Positions 13,101 to 23,605 of a stretch of 64,000 nucleotides of DNA are shown in pieces. A program made the translations under genes and the position numbers. The stretch comes from Rugalucina vietnamica. Its lineage: Eukaryota; Mollusca; Bivalvia; Lucinida; Lucinidae. Below the pieces are notes generated by a model. That model did no database searches, was not told the origin of the DNA, and saw only the letters and a list, made by a program, of their open reading frames with translations. How positions within the stretch are numbered: the first letter of the stretch is position 1; the number at the start of each line of letters is the position of its first letter. The stretch is taken from NCBI GenBank assembly GCA_964017185.1, contig OZ024871.1, positions 31,596,488-31,660,487 on the forward strand, read 5' to 3'.

Positions 13101-16100
13101 TCGCTGCTGGAGCCGTTATTATACTTAACAATCTAGTTGGTCGCTGCTGGAGCCGTAATTATACAAAACAGCATAGTTGGTCGCTGCTGGAGCCGTTATT
13201 ATACTAAACAGCATAGTTAGTCGCTGCTGGAGCCGTTAATATACTTAACAGCATAGTTGGTCGCTACTGGGGCAGTTATTATACTAAACAACAATCATGG
13301 TCGCTACTGGAGCCGTTTTAATACTGAACAACATAGTTGATCGCTGCTGGAGCCGTTATTATACTAAACAACATGGTTGGTCGTTATGATACTCAACAAC
13401 GATGTTAGTCGCTGCTGGAGCCGTTATTATACTTAACAATATAGTTGATCGCTTCTTGAGCCGTTATTTTACTAAACAACATGGTTGGTCGCTACTGGGC
13501 CATTACTATACTCAACAACAATTTTAGTCGCTGCAGTTGCCGTTAATATGCTAAACAGCAATGTTGGTCGCTACTGGAGCCGTTAGTATAATAAACAAGA
13601 AAGTTGGGCGCTACTGGAGCCGTTATTATACTAAACAACAATGTTGGTCGCTACTAAAGCCGTTATTATACTGAACAACATAGTTGGTCGCTACTGGGGC
13701 CGTTATTATACTCAACAACGATGTTGGTCGCTGCTGGAGCCGTTATTATACTAAACAATATAGTTGGTCGCTAGTGTAGCCGTTATTATACTAAACATCA
13801 ATGTTGGTCGTGACAGGAGCCATTATGTAAGTTAACAACAATGTTGGTCGCTACTGGAGCCGTTATTATACAGAACAATATAGTTGATCGCTAGTGGAGC
13901 CGTTAGTATACTAAACAACCAGGTTGGTCGTTATAATACTTAACAACGATGTTGGTCGCTGCTGGAGCCGTTATTATACTAAACAATATAGTTGGTTGCT
14001 ACTGGAGCCGTTATTATACTAAACAACACAGTTCGTCGCTACTGGGGCCGTTATTATTCTCAACAACGATGTTGGTCGCTTATGGAGCCGTTATTATACT
14101 AAACAATATAGTTGGTCGCTACTGGAGCCGTACCATACTCAACAACCATGTTAGTCGCTGCAGGAGCCGTTAATATGCTAAACAGCAATGTTGGTCGCTA
14201 CTGGAGCCGTTATAATACTAAACAACGATGTTGGTCGCTACTGGAGCCGTTATTATACTGAACAACATGGTTAGTCGCTATTGGAGCCGTAATTATACTA
14301 ACAACAATGTTGGCCGCTGCTGGAGCCGTTATTATACTAGACAACAATGTTGGTCGCTACTGGGGCCGTTATTATAACTCAACAACGATGTTGGTCGCTG
14401 CTGGAGCCGTTTTTATAATAAACAATATAGTTTGTCGCTACTGGGGCCGTTATTATGCTGAACAACATAGTTGATCGCTACTGGAGCCGTTATTATACTA
14501 AACAACATGGTTGGTCGTTATGATACTCAACAACAATGTTTATCGCTGCTGAAGCCGGTTTTTTTACTGAACAATATAGTTGGTCGCTGCTGGAGCCGTT
14601 ATTATACTAAAAAGCATAGTTGGTCCCTGCTGTAGCCGTTATTATACTTAACAACGTACATGTAGTTGGTCGCTAATGGGTCCGTTATTATACTAAACAA
14701 CATGTTTGGTCGCTACTGGGTCCGTTATTATAACTCAACAACGATGTTGGTCGCTGCTGGAGCCGTTATTGTACTAAAACATATAGTTTGTCGCTACTTG
14801 AGCCGTTATTATACTGAACAACATAGTTGATCGCTACTGGAGCCGTTATTATACTAACTAACCATTATGCTAGGTTGTTATGATACTCAACAACGATGTT
14901 GGCCGCTGCTGGAGCCGTTTTTATACTAAACAATATAGTTGGTCGCTTTTGGAGCCGTTATTATACTAAACAACATATTTCGTCGCTACTGGGTCTGTTA
15001 TTATTCTCAGCGATGTTGGTCGCAGCTGGAGCCGTTATTACACTAAACAATATTGTTGGTCGCTACTGGAGCCGTTATTATACTAAACATCAATGTTGGT
15101 CGTGACAGGGGCCATTATGTGAGTTAACAACAATGTTGGTCGCTTCTGGAGCCGTTATTACACTGAACTACAATATTGATCGCTACTGGAGCCGTTATTA
15201 TACTAAAAACATGGTTGGTCGTTATGATACTCAACAACAATGCTGGTCGCTGCTGGAGCCGTTATTATACTAAACAGCATAGTTGGTCGCTGCTGGAGCC
15301 GTTATTATACTAAACAATATAGTTGGTCGCCACTGGAACCGTTATTATACTAAACATCAATGTTGGTCGTGACAGAGGCCATTATGTTAGTTAACAACAG
15401 TGTTGGTCGCTACTGGAGCCGTTATTATACTGAACAACAATATTGATCGCTACTAGAGCCGCTATTATACTGAACAACATGGTTAGTCACTCTTGGGGCC
15501 GTTATTATGCTCAACAACGATGTTGGTCGCTACTGGAGCCGTTATTATACAAAAAAATATTGTTGGTCGCTACTGGAGCCGTTATTATACTAAACATCAA
15601 TGTTGGTCGTGACAGGGGCCATTATGTTAGTTAACAACAATGTTGGTCGCTACTGGAGCCATTATTATACTGAACAACATGGTTGGTCATTTTGATACTC
15701 AACAACGATGTTGGTCGCTGCTGGAGCCGTTTTTTTATACTAAACAGCATAGATGGTCGCTGCTGGAGCCGATATAATACATAACAACAAAGTTGGTCGC
15801 TACTGGGGCCGTTATTATACTCAACAACATGTTTGGTCGCTACTGGGGCCGTTATTATAACTCAACAACGATGTTTGTCGCTGCAGGAGCCGTTAATATG
15901 CTAAACAGCAATGTTGGTCGCTGCTGGAGCCGTTAGTATAATAAACCACAAAGTTGGTCGCTACTGGACCCGTTATTATACTGAACAGCATGGTTGGTCG
16001 CTCCTGGGGCCGTTATTATACTCAACAACGATGTTGGTCGCTGCTGAAGCCGTTTTTATACTAAACAATATTGTTGTTCGGTCGCTATTGGAGCGGTTAT

Positions 16101-17033
16101 TATACTAGACATCAATGTTGGTTGTGACAGAGGCCATTATGTTAGTTAACTACAATGTTGGTCGCTTCTGGAGCCGTTATTATACTGAACAACAATATTG
16201 ATCGCTACTGGAGCCGTTATTATACTAAACATCATGGTGGGTCGTTATGATACTCAACAACGATGTTGGTCGCTGCTGGAGCCTTTATTATACTATACAG
16301 CATAGTTGGTCGCTGCCGGAGCCGTTTTTATACATAACAACAATGTTGGTCGCTACTGGGGCCGTTATTATACTAAACAACATGTTAAGTCGCTACTGGG
16401 CCGTTATTATAACTCAACAACGATGTTGGTCGCTGCTGGGGCCGTTATTATACTAAACAATATAGTTGGTCGCCACTAGAGCCGTTTTTACACTTAACAA
16501 CAATTTTGGTCGCTGCATATGCTAAACAGCCATGTTGGTCGCTTCTTGAGCCGTTAGTATAATAAACAACACAGTTGGTCGCTACTGGAGCCGTTATTCT
16601 ACTTAACAACAATATGATCGCTACTGGAGCCGTTATTATACTAAAAACATGGTTGGTCGTTATGATACTCAACAACGATGTTCTACCTTCAATGTTGGTC
16701 GTGACAGGGGCCATTATGTTAGTTAACAACAATGTTGGTTACTACTGGAGCCGTTATTATACCGAACAACAATTTTGATCGCTACTGGAGCCGTTATTAT
16801 ACATAAAACATGGTTGGTCGTTATGATACTCAACAACGATGTTGGTCGCTGCTGGAGCCGTTATTTTACTAAATAGCATAGATGGTCGCTGCTGGAGCCG
16901 TTATTATACATAACAATATAGTTGGTCGCTACTGGGGCCGTTATTATACTAAACAACATGTTTGGTCGCTACTGGGGCCGTTATTATAACTCAACAACGA
17001 TGTTTGTCGCTGCTGGAGCCGTTATTTTACGTA
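7147..17033. repeat. 40-bp satellite/minisatellite array (about 9.9 kb)
   Basis: The unit reads approximately GTTGGTCGCTACTGGAGCCG followed by TTATTATACTAAACAACATA, 40 bp in all, giving about 245 tandem copies. The first half is GC-richer and well conserved; the second half varies (CAACAATGTT, CAGCATAGTT, CAATATAGTT, CAACGATGTT). Because 40 is not a multiple of three, open frames of 60-75 residues arise by chance with a 40-residue period. Shortened units such as GGTCGTTATGATACTCAACA recur at regular places and mark higher-order repeats. A detached fragment lies at 22495-22852. Confidence 0.97.
9017..13806. repeat. Higher-order repeats within the satellite (about 2.38-2.50 kb)
   Basis: Rare variant monomers serve as landmarks. 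CGTGAATATGC occurs at 9017 and 11393 (2376 bp apart) and again at 10578 and 13075 (2497 bp apart). CGTGACAGGAGCC occurs at 9641 and 12017 (2376 bp) and at 7914 and 13807. The spacing shows that blocks of about 60 monomers were duplicated as units. Confidence 0.8.
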
Positions 17034-17034
17034 A

Positions 17035-17187
17035 GAAATAATTTTACTTTACAGTGAATTCTTTTGGTTGGAGGTCATATGCGAAAAATTATTTCACGAC
17101 GGCGTAGCCGGAGTGAAATAATTTCCGCATATGACCGACAACCCAAAGTGTCAATCACGATTATTCACTGTAAAGTAAAATTATTTC
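17035..17187. mobile_element. Foldback MITE at the edge of the satellite
   Basis: The outer arms 17035-17059 and 17163-17187 are perfect 25-bp inverted repeats (beginning GAAATAATTTTACTTTACAG). Inner arms at about 17073-17096 and 17113-17136 are also complementary, leaving a short GC-rich loop. The element is 153 bp and non-coding. It sits exactly where the 40-bp satellite stops, so it may have inserted at, or defines, the junction. Confidence 0.8.
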
Positions 17188-17602
17188 GATTCTGACACGA
17201 CAAAAACACAGAAATATACGCACTCTTTTTAGGCGCGTAAATGTGGTGAGAACCAACAAGATTTACAACAAGATTTTTATTTACTCCAGGCCCATTGCAG
17301 GCATAGGAGCTAAAATGGAACATGAACAAACATATATACAAACATATAAAATGGCACGTGAAACACATTTATGAAAAACTATTGCAGAAAAGTTTTTTGA
17401 ATGAAACACATCATTATGGGCCAACACCCTGTTAATTCCGGACACCCACACTCAACCCACTTTTTCGCCATTTACAGTTAAGATAACTAGAGTTCATAAA
17501 GAGAGTGCAAACATCCAGGAAAAACAGGGTGAAGGCCTGATAAAAGACATACATATTGTTACAACACAGGTTAAAATATAGAGGAAGATGGTAGTTTCAA
17601 AA

Positions 17603-18470
17603 TTATTTAAATTTAGTCAAAACTATCTTAATGAAAAGTGCTAGTTTGGTCAAAACTGATCTATCAATAGAAGTCATTAACTGTTCTAATTTTAGTGTAT
17701 TTGGTGACTGCAAGCTCCAAGTAGGAAGAAATTTACGTCTACTGCTGTTAAAGAAATCACAGCAAAACAAGTAATGAAATTCGTCTCCTAACTCATCCTT
17801 ATTACACAACTGACAAATGCGTTCATTCCTATCAATATTTAAAAAACGTCCCCTTTCAATGGGTAATTTATGACTAAGGCACCTGAATTTACATATATAT
17901 TTGGCCAAAGGTAAAGATAAAATATTCAAATAGCTTTCAAACTTAAGCTCCTTTTTGTATAATCTGTAATTCAAACATTTTTCTGACTCATCAATTTTAC
18001 TTTTCCATTCCTGCTTATATTGATCAAGGACACTCTATCTCGATAGAGTGTCCTTGTATTGATCATTTAACCGACTTTTGATCTTGTTTTTAAAAGCTGC
18101 CTGAGAATAAAATGTGTCATGAGACAACCACATATCTGAGAGACCCAAATGATTAAGAGTATCATGTACAGTTTTTATCCAATCCGAGTGAAACAAGTCA
18201 TTAACATGCAGATAGTGCATAAGTTGATAAAGCTTGTAGCAGATTTTATCATTTTTACCGCTTACTATCCTGTACCAAAAATTTAAGACTCTACTTTTTA
18301 TTTTCAAATGTAATGGCATAGTACCAAGTTCACCGTGAATCATAACACTAGGTGTTGCTTGTTTTACATCTAACAAAGACTTACAATATTTTAGATAAAA
18401 TTTATCAATGATATCCACATTTTCACAACCCCAAACTTCCGCTGTGTCGTTTAATGGCTGTTCCATTTAC
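17603..18470 (-). pseudogene. LINE reverse transcriptase, 3' (C-terminal) fragment
   Basis: Two stretches in the same frame (18466-18035 and 17974-17603) give the C-terminal part of a non-LTR retrotransposon polyprotein. The upstream stretch begins with AEVWGCENVDIIDKFYLKYC, typical of the region after the reverse transcriptase fingers and palm. The downstream stretch has a Cys/His cluster (CQLCNKDELGDEFHYLFCC, spacing C-x2-C-x9-H-x3-C) that is common near the C-terminus of LINE ORF2 proteins. The endonuclease and catalytic reverse-transcriptase core are absent, as expected for a 5'-truncated insertion beginning near 18470. Apart from the palindrome insertion at 18025-18056, which adds one in-frame stop codon, the frame is open. 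Confidence 0.75.
18025..18056. mobile_element. 32-bp perfect palindrome inserted in the LINE
   Basis: The arms 18025-18038 (CAAGGACACTCTAT) and 18043-18056 are exact complements around a 4-nt CTCG loop. The word TATTGAT lies on both sides (18018-18024 and 18057-18063), and the following C also matches if the palindrome's first base is counted, so the target duplication is 7-8 bp. Removing the palindrome and one target copy (39 bp, 13 codons) rejoins the LINE reading frame exactly. An 8-bp duplication and CA-ended termini fit hAT-type elements, so this may be an extreme internal-deletion derivative. Confidence 0.75.
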
Positions 18471-18862
18471 CTCCAAAGGCGTACAATTATAACTTCGTTT
18501 TAACGATTTTTCGTTTAGATTTTAATAGATAAAAGACCAAAACATGGTGAAAACATGAAGGTAATAAAAGGAGGAATTTTATCAGACTTCAGTTCATGCC
18601 AATTATGCTGTTCTGAACGAGAAGCAGAAAAACTCAATTAATATCACGTGGTACACCCCCAGCGGCGAGTCAGGAAAGAAAACGTGGAAGCACTTCGAAG
18701 CGCCCGCTCCTTTCTCGATCGGCAAGGTAATTGTTAGTTTGTATTGTTTTATTATTTCTGATAAACGTTTATGTTTATTGTGCTTCCAGTGATGTGACTG
18801 CATAAGAAGCTTAGCGTATGTACAAGATCCAGTCGGTTTAATTGTGTTCTATTTCCTGTCAG

Positions 18863-19898
18863 TCATGTGGGTGGGGTAATGGCTGATCTTGAACTTTGAG
18901 TTTGAATTGGGGGATATTCTGCTTCAACTTGACTTGGTGTCGAGACGTTCCCCTCCGTGTTGTTGGCCAGAATCGTACTGAAGTTCCTTCTTTCGGTGTC
19001 GCTCGGTTTCACATATGATGCTAAACTTTGCACGTTGCGATGTCCAGTCACCGACATGATTCCTCGGCTTGATACCCCTGCAGCGTGGAGTGTGGAAGCC
19101 ACCTCCGCCCTTAGACAATGGTTAGTGTATCTGCGACTTAGATTGGCTTCCTCTGAGATACGTGCCATAAAAGAGTTCAATGTATTTACACCGACAGGAA
19201 CTTTGGCATACCATACAGGGTCCGTATTTTGTACTTTCAACAGGGGCTTTTGGAACAATGTATCACAGTATGGGTTCAGTGTTTTCCAGATAAGCTTCAA
19301 AGGACTTTACTGGGCAGTTAGGGTGACCCTCTTGCTTATACATACGAGGCTCCTTCTGCTTCTCCCTGGAATCTATTCCATGGTGGGTTTTATCAGCTTC
19401 ATTGTATGACATCTTGTAAAAAGTATACCCTTCAGAGTCTTCAGCTTTTTAGATGAATTCTTGCGAAGGGAAGAAAGGCCTTCTCTACCTCTACGATCAA
19501 AGTGACGGATAATGTCGAATAAGACTTTATTCTGTAAAGTCTTAGGTTGATCAAATGAAAAGAGTTCTGCATCATATATTTTCTGCATGTCAATTGGGCA
19601 AACTGGCTCTTTGCTGACACTGGTATCTTTTCCCTCCCTTTTCAGTTTTTTACAAGCCCATTCTGTACTTGATTTGATGTCATGAATTCCCTATCTTTCA
19701 TTAAGTTTATTGTCCTGCAGTATGGTGGACTCATTAAATGACGGTTGATTCCTGCTCTTAAACCAACCAGAGAGGGTTTGAAGTAGTCCTTGCCGTCTTT
19801 AGTTTGCAGGCCTGCATAGAATTTCTGAAGCATGTTGTCGATCATACTGGCAGGCCAGTGCTCAAACTCTGCATCATACTGATTTTCAGCCATCCATG
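18863..19898 (-). pseudogene. Exon 2 of the Crypton-like recombinase gene (catalytic domain)
   Basis: The exon begins after a TTGCAG acceptor with WMAENQYDAEFEHW. It encodes the core-binding region followed by the tyrosine-recombinase catalytic domain, ending in a Ser/Thr/Pro-rich tail and a stop at 18863. Frame is lost at an A run near 19646-19651 (one nucleotide short), at a second A run near 19446-19450 (one short), and near 19280-19285 (one extra nucleotide, within YLE-KLNPYCD). With these resolved the family pattern is continuous, so the lesions are recent or are sequencing errors. Confidence 0.75.
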
Positions 19899-20978
19899 CT
19901 GCAAGGAAAAACAAAATTATGAGCTTTGTTGCGAATAAATTAGTCTTAATTTTTCTGTAAATTATTACAATTAACATGATACTGTTGCATCATCGGGCAG
20001 ATAATATTTAATCAATTCACTCCGGCGGCTCCCTTTACGAAAATTTACCCATGCAATATACAGGTGTTTTTTTTTTTTTTTTTTTTTTTTCAGCTCATCA
20101 CGATAACATGTCAGTGTAATGTATACAACCTTATACCCTACTTTCATATAATAAAACTTTTTTTCTTTTCTTTTTTTAGTTTTTACAACATAATTAAAAT
20201 CATTAAATAACTTTTTTTTTTACAGATTTTCAACATTCATAGGAAATGTTGTATTCTTACCACAGAGTGGTGGATTAATCTCTATTTCTTTAATATTGCC
20301 AGAATTTTTAATGCACTTCACACAAAGTCTGATTAGATAATGTCAAAATTTTGCGACAGTATATTCTGCGATATACCATGGGGAACCAACCGTCATTATG
20401 AGCAACATGGCTTGTGATTGGTTAAGATCTTGTAAATACGTCGCTCATAATGCTCATATTTCATTAAAAATTATGCATTTTCAATGTTTATAGCAACAAG
20501 TGCATTAGAAAGGGGATAACAATGTTCAAAATTTTCATTTGGGATGGTACATTCGACGATATACCGCCCCAAATGAAATAAAAAGGAAACATAGATTAAC
20601 CCATAAATGTATATTTTTAAAAGATTAGGGGGAGAAGTAAGTGGCAAAATTAAAGGGGCTGGTCATTTTTTTTTTGTTTTTGGCCTAATAGCATTGCCAA
20701 TGTCTGACAATCACAGTTATGTACATGCGATTTTTAGTTTCAGGTATTCCTGTCTGGCTTTCTGTTGCTGAGTTGCTGTCGAATATATGTTCAGTAATTG
20801 AACTGAAGTTGCGAGAGAAAATGTTGCATTATGGTTTACAATCTTGAAATCAACTGTATCAAATGTTATTTCATTTTGTAAATTGTGGTGTAAACAAATT
20901 GAGCAGCTATTATTCAAATAGAAGTTTCATTCAGCTGTAAACTGTAAAAGAGACACAAAAACGAAAGGGAAAACATGC
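19899..20978 (-). other. Predicted GC-AG intron of the recombinase gene
   Basis: Joining ...TTGAAAG (ending at 20979) to CATGGATGGC (starting at 19898) restores a continuous frame (STLK-A-WMAENQ). The donor is AG|GCATGT, which matches the GC-type donor pattern, and the acceptor is TTTCCTTGCAG. The nearby GT alternative (CAT|GTTTTC) puts exon 2 out of frame. The 1080-nt interior is AT-rich with a T24-type run at 20063-20091 and no recognised gene. Confidence 0.6.
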
Positions 20979-21477
20979 CTTTCAAAGTGGAAACTGGCCA
21001 TTTTGTGGAGCGTTTGGTTGAGACTTCATTATTGTGACTAAGCAGCTCGTCAACATTCTCCTGGTTCGCTGCCTTAAAACGCTTCTTTGGAGGATTACTG
21101 GAGGTGTCTGACTGGATGGGATCATGTATAAGGCTCACTATATCACTTGGAGGGATTGTTTGTTCTGAATTGGGGCTCAGGGCTGGCTCTTGTTTAACAG
21201 TTTGCTTCAAAAGAGATGCAATGCCAGGGTCTTCAAGCTGCTCCACTTGGCTTAGAGTGGATACCAATTCCAAATCTTCTTTCGGTAAGTCATTCAGTTC
21301 ATCAAACAGAGGTTCATTGTTGAACGTTTGTTCAAAAAGGTACTGATTGAGCTCGAAGTAGGTGGATTTAATCACGTATTTGAGCACAAGCCCGTCGTGT
21401 TTTTGGCCTACGACCTGCCAGTCATCCTTGCTCCCTCTTAGTTCAACGATAGAGCCTTCTCTTATGTCCAGGGACAT
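20979..21477 (-). CDS. Exon 1 of the Crypton-like recombinase gene
   Basis: The exon is 499 nt, open throughout, and ends in phase 1 with ...STLK plus one G. The N-terminal 60 residues (MSLDIREGSIVELRG...) have no catalytic motif; residues of about 60-140 are rich in Asp, Glu, Ser and Pro, then a basic KKRFK patch follows that could act in DNA binding or nuclear import. The frame continues past the splice donor into the intron to a stop at about 20914, which I regard as read-through and not coding. The inverted repeat of an 820-bp transposon lies only about 100 bp upstream of the ATG. Confidence 0.65.
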
Positions 21478-21575
21478 TTTGTCAAGTGCTGTCTACGAAA
21501 ATTGCGTCAGCGTTAGTAACGTGATGGGGGGTAAAATGGAACAGCCAATGATAACACGAGACTATTGACAAATAT

Positions 21576-22397
21576 TAGAGAGGTTGAGAAAATGAACTTG
21601 TAACTTGTACGTGTACGTGTAGAACAGTTTTATCCCCAAACTTCGTCATTTATTACAAGTTCAAAATACTCGCTACACGTTGAGAATCAGTAAGGCTGTG
21701 AATGAAATAAATTTGCGACTTGTAAGTTTTCTTTATATGTTTCCATCGATAGGTCAGGTAGATACAAGCAGAAACGAAGTTCGATGAAGCGTTGCCAAAT
21801 CGTTTTGCACGTGCAGCCGAAGTATATCTGACGAAAGGCGAATCGACGTACATGTGACCATATATGTAAGTAGGTCATATAGAGACGGGACCTCGGTTTA
21901 AAGTATCGTTCGAAAGACTGGATAAGCCCAGAATCGAACGCACTATCCCTGGTTTACAAAGCCGGTAGCTTAACTACCAGGTCACGAAGGCTTCTTTAAT
22001 TTTATATTTTTTTATTTTTTTTTTGTTTATTTCTTATTTTTGGATGCAAAATTGTAACGCGAGGAAAGCGGTGGTGCTTTTACAACAGACTGGCCCTGCT
22101 GTGTGGTTGGAATTTGACTTTGAAAAAGAGGGCACATCGGAGCCGGAACAAACCTGTGACAATAAAATTAACTCATCATCGTTGTCTAAAAGTCCGGCTA
22201 ACAATAAATCATCCATATTTACTTTCATATATCAACACATGTATAAACAATAAAAAATTCAGCTGTATATACTTTATGAAATCTACACGTACACGTTCGA
22301 TTTTCTCAAACGATTTTACACTCAAAACGATCGTGTACGGGTAAATAAAGCTACAAGTACACGTACACGTTACAAGTTTATTTTCTCAACCTCTCTA
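21576..22397. mobile_element. 820-bp TIR element upstream of the recombinase gene
   Basis: The left end TAGAGAGGTTGAGAAAATGA (from 21576) is matched by the complement of the right end (to 22397), with inverted similarity continuing for about 40 bp through AACTTGTAAC and TGTACGTGTAC. No transposase is visible inside. The interior contains a tRNA-Thr-like stretch (21920-21994) and a T-rich tract (22000-22025). It is most simply a non-autonomous DNA transposon. Confidence 0.7.
21920..21994 (-). other. tRNA-Thr(UGU)-like pseudo-tRNA
   Basis: Read on the minus strand the 75-nt segment begins GAAGCCTT, has a GGTAGTTAAGCTACC arm, the anticodon-loop word CTTTGTAAACC (UGU anticodon) and GCGTTCGATTCT in the position of box B, then GGGCTTATCC. 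AAGCC and GGCTT can pair as an acceptor stem, but the anticodon and T stems have mismatches. It is therefore more likely a SINE-type head or dead tRNA than a functional tRNA. Confidence 0.45.
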
Positions 22398-22494
22398 TTG
22401 TATCTATACGCACGTTGAATTATTGTCTATTTGCATCCAGTGCGCTCTTTATTGCTGTAAATGGGAATTCCAATAATGTCGTGTTAGAGTAAAC

Positions 22495-22852
22495 ATTATA
22501 GTTGGTTGCCACTGGAGCCGTTATTATACTCAACAACAATTTTGGTCGCTGCAGGAGCCGTTAATATGCTAAACAGCAATGTTGGTCGCTGCTGGAGCCA
22601 TTAGTATAATAAACAACAAAGTTGGTCGCTACTGGAGCCGTTGTTATACTAAACAACAATGTTGGTCGCTACTGGACCCGTTATTATACTGAACAACATG
22701 GTTGGTCGCTCCTGGGGCCGTTATTATACTCAACAACGATCGATGTTGGTCGCTGCTGGAGCCGTTATTATACTAAACAATATTGTTGGTCGCTACTGGA
22801 GCCGTTATTATATTAAACATCAATGTTGGTCGTGACAGGGGCCATTATGTTA
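22495..22852. repeat. Detached fragment of the 40-bp satellite
   Basis: About nine 40-bp units in the same orientation as the main array, including the variants CGATCGATG and GGTCGTGACAGGGGCCATTA that also occur at 15.1-16.7 kb. It lies 5.46 kb beyond the end of the main array, suggesting either that the array was split by insertions or that a piece was copied. Confidence 0.95.
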
Positions 22853-23050
22853 TGTATCGAAATCGCAGTGATCACGCAATAAGGTTGTGCTTTGTAAGTA
22901 ATCTGCTCGTCAGAAAAAGGGACATGCAAAATGTCACAACCAAACGCTAATGCAGTATTCGCGGCCAATACTTGCTATTTTCGCGGCGATTTTTATATTT
23001 CGCGGTGAAATGCGGAAATTCGCGACGTTACCTGAAACGCATTGTACAGA

Positions 23051-23605
23051 TATTAATATTCTCGCAAAAATGATGCAAAACGTAGCGGCGTCATGTTCGC
23101 AATCTTGATTGGAATTAATACTTCAAAAGATTCTGGCTTCTGTTTCTAACTAGCTACCACACACTTTTACCGATGTCTTATAAAAACACTATTGCCCTAT
23201 TGCTACACTCACTGATCCTAGTACACCAATTTGGCATTTTCAGCCTCAAAACGACGGCTATACGCATGAATATAAGATTCCGTCAGAAATCGCCGTTGAT
23301 TACGCATATACGCATTACGCATATACAATTCGGTCAGAAATCGCCGTTGATTAATATTCTCGCAAAAATGATGCAAAACGTAGCGGCGTCATGCTCGCAA
23401 TCTTGATTGGAATTAATACTTCAAAAGATTCTGGATTCTGTTTCTAACAAGCTACCACACACTTTTACCGAAGTCTTATAAATACACTATTGCCCTATTG
23501 CAACACTCACCGATCCTAGTACACCAATTTGGCATTTTCAGCCTCAAAACGACGGCTATACGCATGAATATAAGATTCGGTCAGAAATCGCCGTTGATTA
23601 TGCAC
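23051..23605. repeat. Direct duplication of about 300 bp
   Basis: The segment from 23051 (ATTAATATTCTCGCAAAAATG) recurs at 23351 with few differences. Both copies share the words GTAGCGGCGTCATG, CTTGATTGGAATTAATACTT and GACGGCTATACGCATGAATA. The second copy is shorter at its end (about 23605). A GC-rich, CCGGG-rich stretch follows at 23610-23870. No coding sense is seen. Confidence 0.85.

Larger units (their letters stand above)
18863..21477 (-). pseudogene. Crypton-type tyrosine recombinase (KIAA1958/DUF3504-like), two exons, three frameshifts
   Basis: Exon 1 (21477-20979) starts at an ATG with A at -3 and encodes about 166 residues: an acidic, low-complexity N-terminus then KKRFKAANQENVDELL, the usual lead-in to this family. 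Exon 2 (19898-18863) holds the rest, about 345 residues. Motifs in order are YAGLQTKDGKDYFKPS and INRHLMSPP, then HFDRRGREGL (first catalytic Arg), YTNHCLR (His-x-x-Arg, about 19112-19135), VTGHRN (His) and SLASYV (nucleophilic Tyr codon at 19013-19015). All catalytic-type residues are present. Three 1-nt shifts (about 19646-19651, 19446-19450, 19280-19285) interrupt exon 2. It could be a Crypton transposon copy or a Crypton-derived host gene; the family assignment is from recognition of motifs. Confidence 0.8.

Noticed and set aside
8056..16778. Many 60-95 residue open frames with LVAAGAVIILNN repeats
   Set aside because: They are chance frames in the 40-bp satellite, repeating every 40 residues and ending where monomers vary.
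7147..17033. Possible CRISPR array (regular repeats)
   Set aside because: There are no unique spacers; the repeats are head-to-tail and the sequence context is eukaryotic.
18957..19409. 150-residue plus-strand open frame
   Set aside because: It is the antisense shadow of exon 2 of the Crypton-like gene; the minus strand shows the recognised motifs.
20717..20917. 66-residue minus-strand frame just downstream of exon 1
   Set aside because: It lies inside the predicted intron and has no recombinase-family motif.
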